Assembly (NCBI GenBank): GCA_947258385.1
Contig: CAMYII010000030.1
Location: forward strand, 1-55,552
Reading direction: 5' to 3'
Source: Acidiferrobacterales bacterium
Lineage (GTDB): Bacteria > Pseudomonadota > Gammaproteobacteria > Acidiferrobacterales > SZUA-150
DNA length: 55,552 nt
The notes below the pieces were generated by a model, which made no database searches, was not told where the DNA came from, and was given only the letters and a program-made list of their open reading frames with translations. Below, one piece after another: positions 35,792 through 42,647 of the stretch. How positions within the stretch are numbered: position 1 is the stretch's first letter; every line of letters begins with the position of its first letter. The position numbers and the translations under genes were made by a program.

Positions 35792-36541
35792 TCATACGAC
35801 CGGAACGCGCGCCTCGCCACATTTGAGCGCCACCATTTCCCTTAACCTCGCCTCCTCGGCCAAGAACGCCGCCACTGCCCCGGGGTCGAACTGCTTGTCC
35901 TCCATGCGGCGGATTTCATCCCTTGCGGCGTCGAATGACAGCGCCTTGCGGTATGGCCGGTCCGAGGTCATCGCATCCAGGGTGTCGATCACGGTGAACA
36001 GCCGCGCCCCCCAGGGGATGGCGTCACCCGCGAGACCGCGGGGATAGCCGCTGCCGTCATAACGTTCTTCGTGGTTTCGCACGATCTCCGCCGCTTCCGC
36101 CATAAACGGCAGCGAGGCCAGGATCGCGCCGCCCTTTTCCGGATGCGTGCGCATCACTGTCCATTCCTCATCGGTCAGTGAACCGTGCTTGAGCAGGATG
36201 GCGTCCGGAATCCCGATCTTGCCGATGTCGTGTAACAATGCACCCCAGTACACCTGACGCAGATGTTCGGCGTCGTCGCTATAGCGGCGTGCCAGCACCA
36301 GGGTGTGGCAGGCCACTCGCTTGGAGTGCAGCCCGGTCTCGTGTTCCCGCAGATCCAACGCCGCCGCGAGAGACTCGGCGAGCGCGACATAGGCATCCTC
36401 GCGCTGGGTCTGGACAGCATGAAATTCCCGTTCTTTCAGGACACAGGCCTCGCAGCAGTACACCCGTCCGGCGCGCGCGAAAACCGGGCCCGTGATGGCC
36501 ATTCCACAAAAGCGACACGTCTTGTTTTCGGAGGCTGCCAC
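35792..36541 (-). CDS. HD-GYP domain protein with N-terminal zinc finger
   Basis: A 249-residue protein expected to hydrolyse c-di-GMP. The N-terminus carries CRFCGM and CCEACV, a small treble-clef-like metal site (residues 9-34). The HD-GYP domain follows from about residue 48: HSKRVACHTLVLARR, ALLHDIGKIGIPDAIL with the HD pair, MRTHPEKGG, NHEERYDGSGYPRGLAG with the GYP motif, and IDTLDAMTSDRPYR. All metal ligands appear present. It begins at GTG 36541, overlapping by one base the TAG stop of the broken petA (TAGTG). A PilZ protein at 3735 may respond to the same messenger. Confidence 0.85.
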   Translation of the reverse strand: MAASENKTCRFCGMAITGPVFARAGRVYCCEACVLKEREFHAVQTQREDAYVALAESLAAALDLREHETGLHSKRVACHTLVLARRYSDDAEHLRQVYWGALLHDIGKIGIPDAILLKHGSLTDEEWTVMRTHPEKGGAILASLPFMAEAAEIVRNHEERYDGSGYPRGLAGDAIPWGARLFTVIDTLDAMTSDRPYRKALSFDAARDEIRRMEDKQFDPGAVAAFLAEEARLREMVALKCGEARVPVV

Positions 36542-37132
36542 TAACGCGCCCTCGGTTGATGTCGGGGGTCGACCCCGATCACCACCCGTCCCGGGTCACT
36601 GAATTGATAACGAGGAACCACAAGATTCGTCGGCGCCGGCACGTTCTCGAAGGCGCGTCCTGCCACGTCGAATTCGGGACCATGCCACGGTCGGAAAAAA
36701 CCGTCCGGCCAGTCTTGACTCAGCTCCGAAATCACCCCTTAAGCAAATTTCTTTCTCGGGACACAACCCAAATGGGTACAGATCTCGATAAAAACTCCCT
36801 GCGTCCCGTTTGATCGACCGATACAAATCCCCGGCGTAAGCCGGTTGCTGGGTTTCCACCTTGGAAAACGGGTCCACCAAAATGCATTCCAGGGCATTCA
36901 AAGTCGCCAACAGCTCCGGCGTGCGCCGCATGATCCACACGGGGTTGCTGCGCCACGCCATGATAAGCATTTGTCCATGCTCAAGTGTGCTGATGTCTGC
37001 GTCCCTGGGACTACCAAGGGCTTGGGCCCGGGCGCCCGGCCGCATGCTGGCGATAAAGGGTACGGCGGCGATGGCTGCACCTACTCCGTCTAATGCGGCA
37101 GTCGTAATCAGTAAGCGTCGCCTGCGATTCAT
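36541..37132 (-). pseudogene. petA: Rieske iron-sulfur protein of cytochrome bc1 (petA), decayed
   Basis: The N-terminus (RRRRLLITTAALDGVGAAIA, then VPFIASMRPGARAQALGSP) is a typical Rieske anchor with a twin-arginine-like signal. After QQPAYAGDLYRSIKRD the frame is lost. The first cluster box ICTHLGCVP is still readable in another frame near 36765-36790. The C-terminus is in a third register: GFFRPWHGPEFDVAGRAFEN and APTNLVVPRYQF. Here the second box, normally CPCHG, has become RPWHG, so both cysteines are lost while the His stays. With frameshifts and no second box it cannot hold a [2Fe-2S] cluster. No petB or petC follows. Confidence 0.88.
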
Positions 37133-37204
37133 GGTCTCGGCTACGGGGCTCCCGTCTCAGCCCGGCGACCATAGCTACGGGGGTCGCCTGTACCTGCACT
37201 TGGA

Positions 37205-37235
37205 GCCTACAACCTGTCTCCAAGACACAGGTCAA
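37205..37235 (-). promoter_or_regulatory. MerR-type promoter, site 3 (CCTGT-N9-ACAGG)
   Basis: On the minus strand TTGACC (37230-37235), 19 bases, then a poor -10 GTAGGC. The dyad CCTGT-N9-ACAGG is exact. It points at the broken petA starting at 37132. Confidence 0.45.
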
Positions 37236-37422
37236 GCACGCATATTTACGGCTCTCGTCAGACCCGGAGCGGAGCGGTTCGCAGCCCGATGGCGGGCGTG
37301 ACCTGTTCGACGCCACTCATGAATGCTGTGACCGCGGCGCTATGGCGGTAACGGTTACCGCTGGGCTTGGGCGCGAGGCTATTTACTGGTTCCCAGGTTT
37401 GCCATGGGGTCCTGCCTGCATC

Positions 37423-37710
37423 TCAGTTACTTGTCTGCAGAAATACCAGGATGTCCCGTGCGTCCTGACCGGTGAGGCCGGCGCGCACGCGCATGTGGGT
37501 GACGATGGACTTCCACTGGTCGTCTCGGAATTCCTTGGGATCGCGCATGTTGTGACATCGACTGCAGTTATCTCCCCAGGCCTTGACGCCGCGGATGTAG
37601 TCGCCGGCCGGTGGAGTGTTCTGCTGCGCCCAGCCGGCGGGTGATGGGACCGTGCCGGCGGCAACAAAGATGATGAAAAACAGGGCGGTCAGTTTGTTAG
37701 GGTGTTTCAT
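37423..37710 (-). CDS. Small monoheme c-type cytochrome
   Basis: A 95-residue exported cytochrome. The signal peptide spans about residues 1-28 (ending GWA), and the heme motif CSRCH lies in WGDNCSRCHNMRDPKEF near residue 48. A likely distal Met is in IVTHMRVRAGL. ATG at 37710 is preferred: GAGGAGG precedes it and the signal follows at once, while the longer frame upstream overlaps the porin. It follows the porin gene by 13 bases, so the two form one transcript. It may donate or accept electrons in the periplasm; the partner is unknown. Confidence 0.85.
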   Translation of the reverse strand: MKHPNKLTALFFIIFVAAGTVPSPAGWAQQNTPPAGDYIRGVKAWGDNCSRCHNMRDPKEFRDDQWKSIVTHMRVRAGLTGQDARDILVFLQTSN

Positions 37711-37723
37711 TTTTGCCTCCTCC

Positions 37724-38878
37724 TCAGAATCCGTAAGCGAGCTGGAACAGTGCCTGGTTCTGGTCGGTGGCTTCGCCTTCCAGTCCGTCGTTCCATTCAT
37801 AGGCAATTTTGGCAATGACGTTGCTGGCAAACAGGTAGTTCACCCCCACTGCCCATTGTTCCTGGTCTTCATCGGCGTGGGGCGAATCAAAGTCGCTATA
37901 GCGCGCCACCAATTCCAACTTGTTGGGTGTGAACTGGTAGGCAGCCTGTGCATACCAGGCCGTCCACTCGGCGGCCTCGGCCGCGACACTGGCGGCAGCC
38001 GCAGCGACTTCCTGGCGGATATACTCGCCGCGGAAGTCCAGGTTGCCCGCCTTAAATGCAAGGTCCGCGCCCAGAACGTCATAATCTCTCACCGGATCGC
38101 CGCTGGCGGGCAAAGGTGGTGTGGATTCTGTGACTGCAACATTGCCAGTGGCCGCTGATAGCCCGATCTCCAACTTCGGGACCGGCAGGAAACCGAGCCG
38201 GCCGCCTGCCACTTTGTCACCGTCCTCGTCGCGCGTAAAGCCTTCACTCTCGATGGCGTGTATTTCGCCGCCTTCGGCCGCAAGCTCCGGTCCGTTAGCG
38301 ATGTAAAGCGCATAGTTTGTTCGCATCTTTCCCAGCGGTATCCCGCCGCGCAGCTGTATGCCGACATCGGCCAGAGGGGCGGCACCGTCATGGCCATATC
38401 CCGCCGGTGTGGATGGCAGTTTATTAATCCAGGAGGGATGCAGGTTCTGGCGGAACTGGCCCAGGGGGCTTAAAAACTTGCCCCCCACCAGGGTCATGTA
38501 ATCATTGAGAAACAGGTCAAGGGTGAGGTATTCCAGATTGACTTCAGTCTCGCCATCGGTCCCGGTGGCGATTTCAAGCTCTGATTCCAGCATCATCAGC
38601 TCCCTATATTGATAATGGAAGATGGGAGCGAATAAGACCTGATCGAAACGGCCATCCTCCGTTTCCTGGTCGGCATAGCCAAATGCGCCGTAGCCGGCCA
38701 GGTGGACCACGGAATCGGTGTTCTTCCATTCCGAGCTTTCCTTGACAGCATTCCGCAAATCCTCGATCTCGGCTTTCAGCGAGCCGTAGTCCTCCGCTGC
38801 GTTCGTGCCGAGCGGCATCGCCAATAATGTCGCCGCCACAAGCGGGCTCAAGCGATTCTTATTTTTGACACGTGACAT
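37724..38878 (-). CDS. Outer-membrane porin-like beta-barrel
   Basis: A 384-residue exported protein. The signal peptide ends near GTNA (residue 28), followed by a short coiled-coil-like stretch (YGSLKAEIEDLRNAVKESSE), then alternating beta strands ending with the classic C-terminal Phe (LFQLAYGF). This layout (coiled coil then barrel) resembles phosphate-selective porin-like proteins. ATG at 38878 is preferred with GGGAG upstream over one 24 bases earlier. A MerR-type promoter sits at 39004-39034. A small cytochrome follows immediately; porin-cytochrome pairs can serve electron transfer across the outer membrane, but a monoheme partner makes that speculative. Confidence 0.78.
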   Translation of the reverse strand: MSRVKNKNRLSPLVAATLLAMPLGTNAAEDYGSLKAEIEDLRNAVKESSEWKNTDSVVHLAGYGAFGYADQETEDGRFDQVLFAPIFHYQYRELMMLESELEIATGTDGETEVNLEYLTLDLFLNDYMTLVGGKFLSPLGQFRQNLHPSWINKLPSTPAGYGHDGAAPLADVGIQLRGGIPLGKMRTNYALYIANGPELAAEGGEIHAIESEGFTRDEDGDKVAGGRLGFLPVPKLEIGLSAATGNVAVTESTPPLPASGDPVRDYDVLGADLAFKAGNLDFRGEYIRQEVAAAAASVAAEAAEWTAWYAQAAYQFTPNKLELVARYSDFDSPHADEDQEQWAVGVNYLFASNVIAKIAYEWNDGLEGEATDQNQALFQLAYGF

Positions 38879-39003
38879 GTTTATTCTCCCGATATGGATC
38901 ATGGATAACGTATATCACTCGGTTGACCGTGCACCCTGACCTGCAAGGCGCAACCCGTGTCACGGGCGGTCCTGTCTTCGTGATGATTTCTTAATGATCA
39001 GCA

Positions 39004-39034
39004 ATTTAATTCCTGTGCGCTGCACACAGGTCAA
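39004..39034 (-). promoter_or_regulatory. MerR-type promoter, site 4 (CCTGT-N9-ACAGG)
   Basis: TTGACC at 39029-39034 (minus strand), 19 bases, then TTAAAT at 39004-39009. The spacer contains the near-perfect dyad CCTGTGTGCAGCGCACAGG. It points at the porin-cytochrome pair, with a leader of about 120 bases. One of the best of the five sites. Confidence 0.68.
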
Positions 39035-39063
39035 GGGTAAGGGGGCGGGGTGTTGATTTTCGG

Positions 39064-39526
39064 TCAGCGACTGCGGCGGATCTTTGCCGGCTCCGGCAAC
39101 TTGGCGTTAATGAGGGTGAGATCGGTGCCGGCGCCGATGACGATGCCGAGATCCGCTTCTGCCAGGCCCGGGGCACCATTAACGCCGTCGCCCACCATGG
39201 CAACGCTTAGTCCCCGCTGCTTCACCTTGCGAGGCTTGGCCGCCTTTTCGTCAGTCAGCACCTCGGCGAGGTAATCGTTCGGGCCCGGATTCCGGGCCAC
39301 CGCGCGCGTATACGCACTGAATATTCAGATTCTTGAGCCGTTCCACGGGCGTGTAGGACTCCTTGCGGACAATATCAGCCAGGGCAATGGCGTCGATCAC
39401 CTGATCGTCCAACATAACGATCACGACGGTCTTGCCCTGGTCCGCCAGCCGCTGTACCCGCTCATCGTCGATGCGCGGCCCTCCTGTGTCGCTTATTGTA
39501 GCGTTCCAGTTCCGGAGATTGGTCAA
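39064..39526 (-). pseudogene. P1B-type metal ATPase, internal fragment in two frames
   Basis: The first frame covers QGKTVVIVMLDDQVIDAIAL, then ADIVRKESYTPVERLKNLNI. The second gives DYLAEVLTDEKAAKPRKVKQ and RGLSVAMVGDGVNGAPGLAE, then LGIVIGAGTDLTLI, with Gly replacing Asp in the GDGVND motif. The MLTGDN segment between them is lost. The N-terminal metal-binding domains, the membrane helices and the DKTGT phosphorylation site are all absent, as is the C-terminal membrane part. Intact enzymes of about 750-800 residues pump copper or zinc. This is a decayed remnant. Confidence 0.82.
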
Positions 39527-39747
39527 CGTTTAATATACTGCCGCAACTCACCGTCTGACGGCTGATGCCGAAACACTACCTCGCCGTCCACCACCAGGTT
39601 GGGCGAATGGCGAATTCCCAGCTTGGCGGCGAGCTCGGGCTGGTCCTCCACGTATACCAGCGCATAAGGTATGTTCAGATTCTGTAAAGCCTTTTCCAGG
39701 TTCGGCCGGTGGATGCAGCTCTTGGTTGCGATGATGGTAACGTCCAC
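39523..39747 (-). CDS. Glutaredoxin-like small thiol protein
   Basis: A 74-residue thioredoxin-fold protein. VTIIATKSCIHRPNLEKALQ has a single active Cys (CIHR instead of CxxC), and RHSPNLVVDGEVVFRHQPSD supplies the cis-Pro region. Monothiol-like proteins of this kind are often near metal-ATPase genes and may carry metal or reduce disulfides. Its 3' end overlaps the P-type ATPase remnant by 4 bases, suggesting they were once an operon. Good ribosome-binding sequence (AGGAGGAGC). Confidence 0.75.
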   Translation of the reverse strand: MDVTIIATKSCIHRPNLEKALQNLNIPYALVYVEDQPELAAKLGIRHSPNLVVDGEVVFRHQPSDGELRQYIKR

Positions 39748-39963
39748 GTCAGGTGCTCCTCCTGTATCTCCGCTAAATCATTGAGGATAGGGCGGGTTTG
39801 GTTGCCCCGGTTGCGTGTTGACACTCGCGGCCATGGCCGGGTTAAGTTGCGACAGAGTCAGCCGCAATAAGGTTGTAAATAGATCCGAAACTCTCAGCCC
39901 TGTAGACAACGAGGCCATGCCGGTGATATTCCCAAGGCCTTGTGGTCGACTATCCAGATGTCT

Positions 39964-40095
39964 TCAGTCACGGCCGCCGGACAGGTATTTGATCAGGGCT
40001 GCAATCGCCAGGATGAGCACGACCCAGAACAGAATATGCGTCCAGCCGAATCCCATCGCCCAGCCGGTAACTCCTTCATGCCCCACAGGTTCCAC
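39964..40095 (-). CDS. Very small single-helix membrane protein (43 residues)
   Basis: From a GTG at 40095 the frame reads MEPVGHEGVTGWAMGFGWTH, then ILFWVVLILAIAALIKYLSG and GRD before TGA. The Gly/Trp-rich run followed by one helix ending in a basic residue is like the small WGMGFGW-type membrane proteins seen next to copper and Met-rich genes. No ATG or strong ribosome-binding site is available, so the start is uncertain. It lies between the glutaredoxin-like gene and the Met-rich Spy-like gene, all on the minus strand. Confidence 0.5.
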   Translation of the reverse strand: MEPVGHEGVTGWAMGFGWTHILFWVVLILAIAALIKYLSGGRD

Positions 40096-40180
40096 CTTTC
40101 ATCAGAATTGATGATTGTTGCGGATTGACCAGTACTGAAAACTGTCGGCGCTGGGCAATCCGCAGGACCACGCCGCTGGC

Positions 40181-40834
40181 CTACCGTTTCATCATGCCGC
40201 CTTGCATACCCCGGCCCATGCCACGGCCCATCATCCCGCCGCCCATTTCCTTGAGCTGTTTGCGTTGCTCGGCGGTCAGAACCGCTTGCATGCGGTTGTG
40301 GGCATCGATCTTGGTCTCGATCATTTGCCGTTTAAGGTCGAACAGCGCTCCATACACTTTACCGATTTTTTTTGCGTCGCGTTTCTCGGCGCCGTACAAC
40401 TCCTGCAGCTTGTTGCGTTGATCCGTCATCTTGCGCTTGACGCCCCAGTGCTGCTTGCGCAGCTCACTGTGTATCTTGTCGATCTGTGTCTGTTGTTTGG
40501 CCGTCAGGTCCAGCATCCACATCGGTCCCATGCCCATCATCCCGTGACCGCCCATACCCATCATGCCGCAGCCGCCGCCCATCATGCCGCCGCCCATCAT
40601 GCCGCCGCCCATCATGCCACCGCCCATCATGCCACCGCCCATCATGCCGCCGCCCATCATGCCGCCGCCCATCATGCCGCCGCCCATCATGCCGCCGCCC
40701 ATCATGCCGCCGCCCATCATGCCGCCTCGCATCCTCGGGTCATCATCATCGTCATCCGCAAACGCGGATAAACTGCTGAATCCCAGCACGATAACTCCGC
40801 AGAGTACTAGACTTTTGATTATCTTGTCGTTCAT
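40181..40834 (-). CDS. Spy/CpxP-like periplasmic protein with ten MMGGG repeats
   Basis: A 217-residue exported protein. The signal peptide ends SAFA (residue 26). Next come DDDDDD, ten exact MMGGG pentapeptides (about residues 39-88), CGMMGMGGHGMMGMG, and a helical domain with two LTxxQ-type motifs (LTAKQQTQIDKIHSEL and LTAEQRKQL), as in Spy, CpxP and ZraP chaperones. The tail is again Met/Gly-rich (MMGRGMGRGMQGGMMKR). Met pairs favour Cu(I) or Ag(I), so a metal-sponge chaperone is a fair inference. It lies among copper-related genes upstream of cusABC. The coding repeat has no counterpart in E. coli Spy. Confidence 0.83.
   Translation of the reverse strand: MNDKIIKSLVLCGVIVLGFSSLSAFADDDDDDPRMRGGMMGGGMMGGGMMGGGMMGGGMMGGGMMGGGMMGGGMMGGGMMGGGMMGGGCGMMGMGGHGMMGMGPMWMLDLTAKQQTQIDKIHSELRKQHWGVKRKMTDQRNKLQELYGAEKRDAKKIGKVYGALFDLKRQMIETKIDAHNRMQAVLTAEQRKQLKEMGGGMMGRGMGRGMQGGMMKR
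40571..40720 (-). repeat. 15-base coding tandem repeat, ten units (MMGGG)
   Basis: Ten in-frame units encoding MMGGG; on the plus strand most units read CATGCCGCCGCCCAT with a few third-position changes. The near-identity and in-frame length suggest replication slippage, so copy number may vary between strains. Confidence 0.92.
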
Positions 40835-41007
40835 GTGTCATCTCCTTTGTTTGCTAATAGTTACGTTTGGCATTTCATCAACTTTGTCCGCGGTATGCGC
40901 GATTGTGGCCTTCCGTGGAACGATGTCCACTGAGCACAGTCGGGCCGGGCCGTATTCAAGCCCGCTGCCGGGGCGTGTTCCCCCCGAGCGTGGTTGTGGT
41001 TGAACCA

Positions 41008-41451
41008 TTATGCGTCCCGGACCGCGGCCCTGTGGAATACCATCGTCATGAGGCTGGGCACGACTGTCCATTGCAAAAGCGGTGTTATCCCAAGGCCCGC
41101 CACTAAGGGCATGCCTGGCGCGTAAGACCAGGCAGCAACGCGGTACACGTTGTACCACTCGCTGAACGCAGTATAGGCAACGCCTATTACCACCATCAGG
41201 ATGCCGCCCCCTAACGGGGTCCTTAACGGCCAGTCTAAGTGCCTGAACACAACAGCCGTTACGAGAAACAGGCCGGTCGCGATAATTACATCTCCCAGCG
41301 TGCAATGCAGCACGTAACGGGCAATCTTCGGCCAGTCGCCCTCGTTCCACAGGGTATAGAGCGGCACATGAGCCGCCTCCCACAACAAGTGGAGCACAAA
41401 AGCCACACCCGCCCACAACGCGATCCTTTTGAACGCTGCTTTCATAGACAA
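41008..41451 (-). CDS. Conserved membrane protein of unknown function
   Basis: A 147-residue protein with four helices (about residues 10-30, 50-70, 78-98, 118-138). Motifs are FVLHLLWEAAHVPLYTLWNE, ARYVLHCTLGDVIIATGLFL and YTAFSEWYNVYRVAAWSYAP, with conserved His/Glu/Trp. I recall widespread unnamed relatives but no known function. A MerR-type promoter at 41462-41492 points straight at it, with the merR gene itself just upstream, so it is the best candidate direct target of that regulator. Confidence 0.72.
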   Translation of the reverse strand: MSMKAAFKRIALWAGVAFVLHLLWEAAHVPLYTLWNEGDWPKIARYVLHCTLGDVIIATGLFLVTAVVFRHLDWPLRTPLGGGILMVVIGVAYTAFSEWYNVYRVAAWSYAPGMPLVAGLGITPLLQWTVVPSLMTMVFHRAAVRDA

Positions 41452-41461
41452 CCAGCCATAA

Positions 41462-41492
41462 GTCTAAAACTTGTGTGCAGTGTACAGGTCAA
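41462..41492 (-). promoter_or_regulatory. MerR-type promoter, site 5, overlapping the merR stop
   Basis: TTGACC at 41487-41492 (minus strand), 19 bases, TTAGAC at 41462-41467. The right half-site is ACAAG rather than ACAGG. The merR stop codon TGA is embedded in the TTGACC hexamer. It points at the membrane protein starting at 41451, only a few bases past the expected transcription start. Confidence 0.65.
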
Positions 41493-41911
41493 CCGTCTTC
41501 AATAGCGATATTTGTGGACTCAATCAAGTGGCAGATTGATTCCCCGTCCGGCAGGTAATCGGGCATCGTTTCCCATTGGGCCAGCGCCCTTTCCATCCTC
41601 CTTTGCAGCCGCGCGAGTTCCTCAAGTTTGCGGCTGTTTTCCTCGATGCGTTGCCGCAGTATGGCGCGTGCCTTGCGGCACGGCGATCGACCGCAACTAC
41701 TTTCTTGCATAATTTGCGCAATATCATCCAGGGAATACCCGAGGTTTTGCGCCCGACGTATAAAACGCAGCCGTGAGATATCGGTGCGCGCAAACAGCTT
41801 ATAGCCATTATCGGGGTGCCGAACCGGATCGAGCAAACCGATGCGCGTGTAATATCGAACAACGTGGGGTGGCACTCCACCCTTACGGGAAAGTTGGCTG
41901 ACCGTCATCAT
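41489..41911 (-). CDS. MerR family metal-responsive regulator
   Basis: A 140-residue regulator. The winged helix-turn-helix starts TVSQLSRKGGVPPHVVRYYT, with GLLDPVRHPDNGYKLF and LRFIRRAQNLGYSLDDIAQI following, all standard MerR. Metal-type cysteines are at 73 and 78 (SSCGRSPC) and 127 (SICHLIE), placed like those of ZntR/CadR/PbrR sensors rather than the CueR pair. The dimerisation helix lies about 80-113. AAGGAG precedes ATG at 41911; a second ATG follows directly. Its stop overlaps a promoter with a CCTGT-N9-ACAAG dyad. Metal specificity cannot be decided from sequence. Confidence 0.9.
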   Translation of the reverse strand: MMTVSQLSRKGGVPPHVVRYYTRIGLLDPVRHPDNGYKLFARTDISRLRFIRRAQNLGYSLDDIAQIMQESSCGRSPCRKARAILRQRIEENSRKLEELARLQRRMERALAQWETMPDYLPDGESICHLIESTNIAIEDG

Positions 41912-42036
41912 GCTGGCTCTCCTTCTCACTTCTTGCTTGTTACGCATTGTGCCCATGTTCTATATGCGCGTGCCGGCATATCGCATAGACACTCGTTAGA
42001 CAGGATTATGCGGGCCTAGGGTTGGATCCCGTAGGC

Positions 42037-42513
42037 TTAGCGCAACAGCTGATGAAAACCGAGTAGCAAACGGTGAAAATATAGATATAGTCGTAAACGC
42101 GGAGGTGGAGGAGGATGGACAGGCCGGCTGTCCTGATCAAAGGTGATATTCGACGCTTGTATGGCCAGGGAGGGGACGCGCACAAGCGGCGGATCAAAAT
42201 CCTCTGCCGGGATAACGGCAACGAAACTTGCCGGATGATGATCGACACCGTCCCATACCCCGCAGAGGACCTGGTGGGTGCGGTGAGTTGCTTGATCCGC
42301 GACGGTGGGCTCGTCATGGCCGTGCGGGGCGGTTTCGGTACTTACGCGGTGGTGATCATCGAATCCCGAGGCAAAAAGCTCGCAACAGGGGTTCAGACTC
42401 AGGGTGAATGACAGCGTCATCCAACCAATGAGGAACCAGCGCACATGCCGTGCGCGGCGCCGCGGCCGATGCCTGATGCGTTTACCCTTGGTTGCCGTCA
42501 TAGCTGCTGCCAT
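42037..42513 (-). CDS. Small secreted or anchored protein downstream of cusA
   Basis: A 158-residue protein with a basic start (GKRIRHRPRRRARHVRW) and one hydrophobic segment (WFLIGWMTLSFTLSLNPCCE). The mature part has CC, scattered His and a proline-rich tail (HPPPPPRLRLYLYFHRLLLG). I do not know a named family, though similar proteins flank cus/czc operons. It is the last gene of the cus transcript, 134 bases after cusA. The role is probably metal-related by context only. Confidence 0.55.
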   Translation of the reverse strand: MAAAMTATKGKRIRHRPRRRARHVRWFLIGWMTLSFTLSLNPCCELFASGFDDHHRVSTETAPHGHDEPTVADQATHRTHQVLCGVWDGVDHHPASFVAVIPAEDFDPPLVRVPSLAIQASNITFDQDSRPVHPPPPPRLRLYLYFHRLLLGFHQLLR

Positions 42514-42647
42514 CCGTCAGACCGATACCATTTCGCTGTAACCCCTACGGACAATCATAATGAACAGAAAAGCGATATATTTGTATCTTGCCTCGTTCCT
42601 CGATAATGAACCGCGGTTATTTTCCCAACAGACACCATGTCTCACCC

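Noticed and set aside
38917-38940. TTGACC on the plus strand near the porin
   Set aside because: No dyad in the right register and no plus-strand gene downstream.
39490-39534. Further MerR-like promoter (TTGACC then TACAAT on the minus strand)
   Set aside because: The spacer is 20 bases, the CCTGT-N9-ACAGG dyad is absent, and the stretch lies where the ATPase remnant and glutaredoxin gene meet.
40562-40735. Possible CRISPR or non-coding tandem array
   Set aside because: The repeat is in frame in a signal-bearing gene (MMGGG units) and has no spacers.
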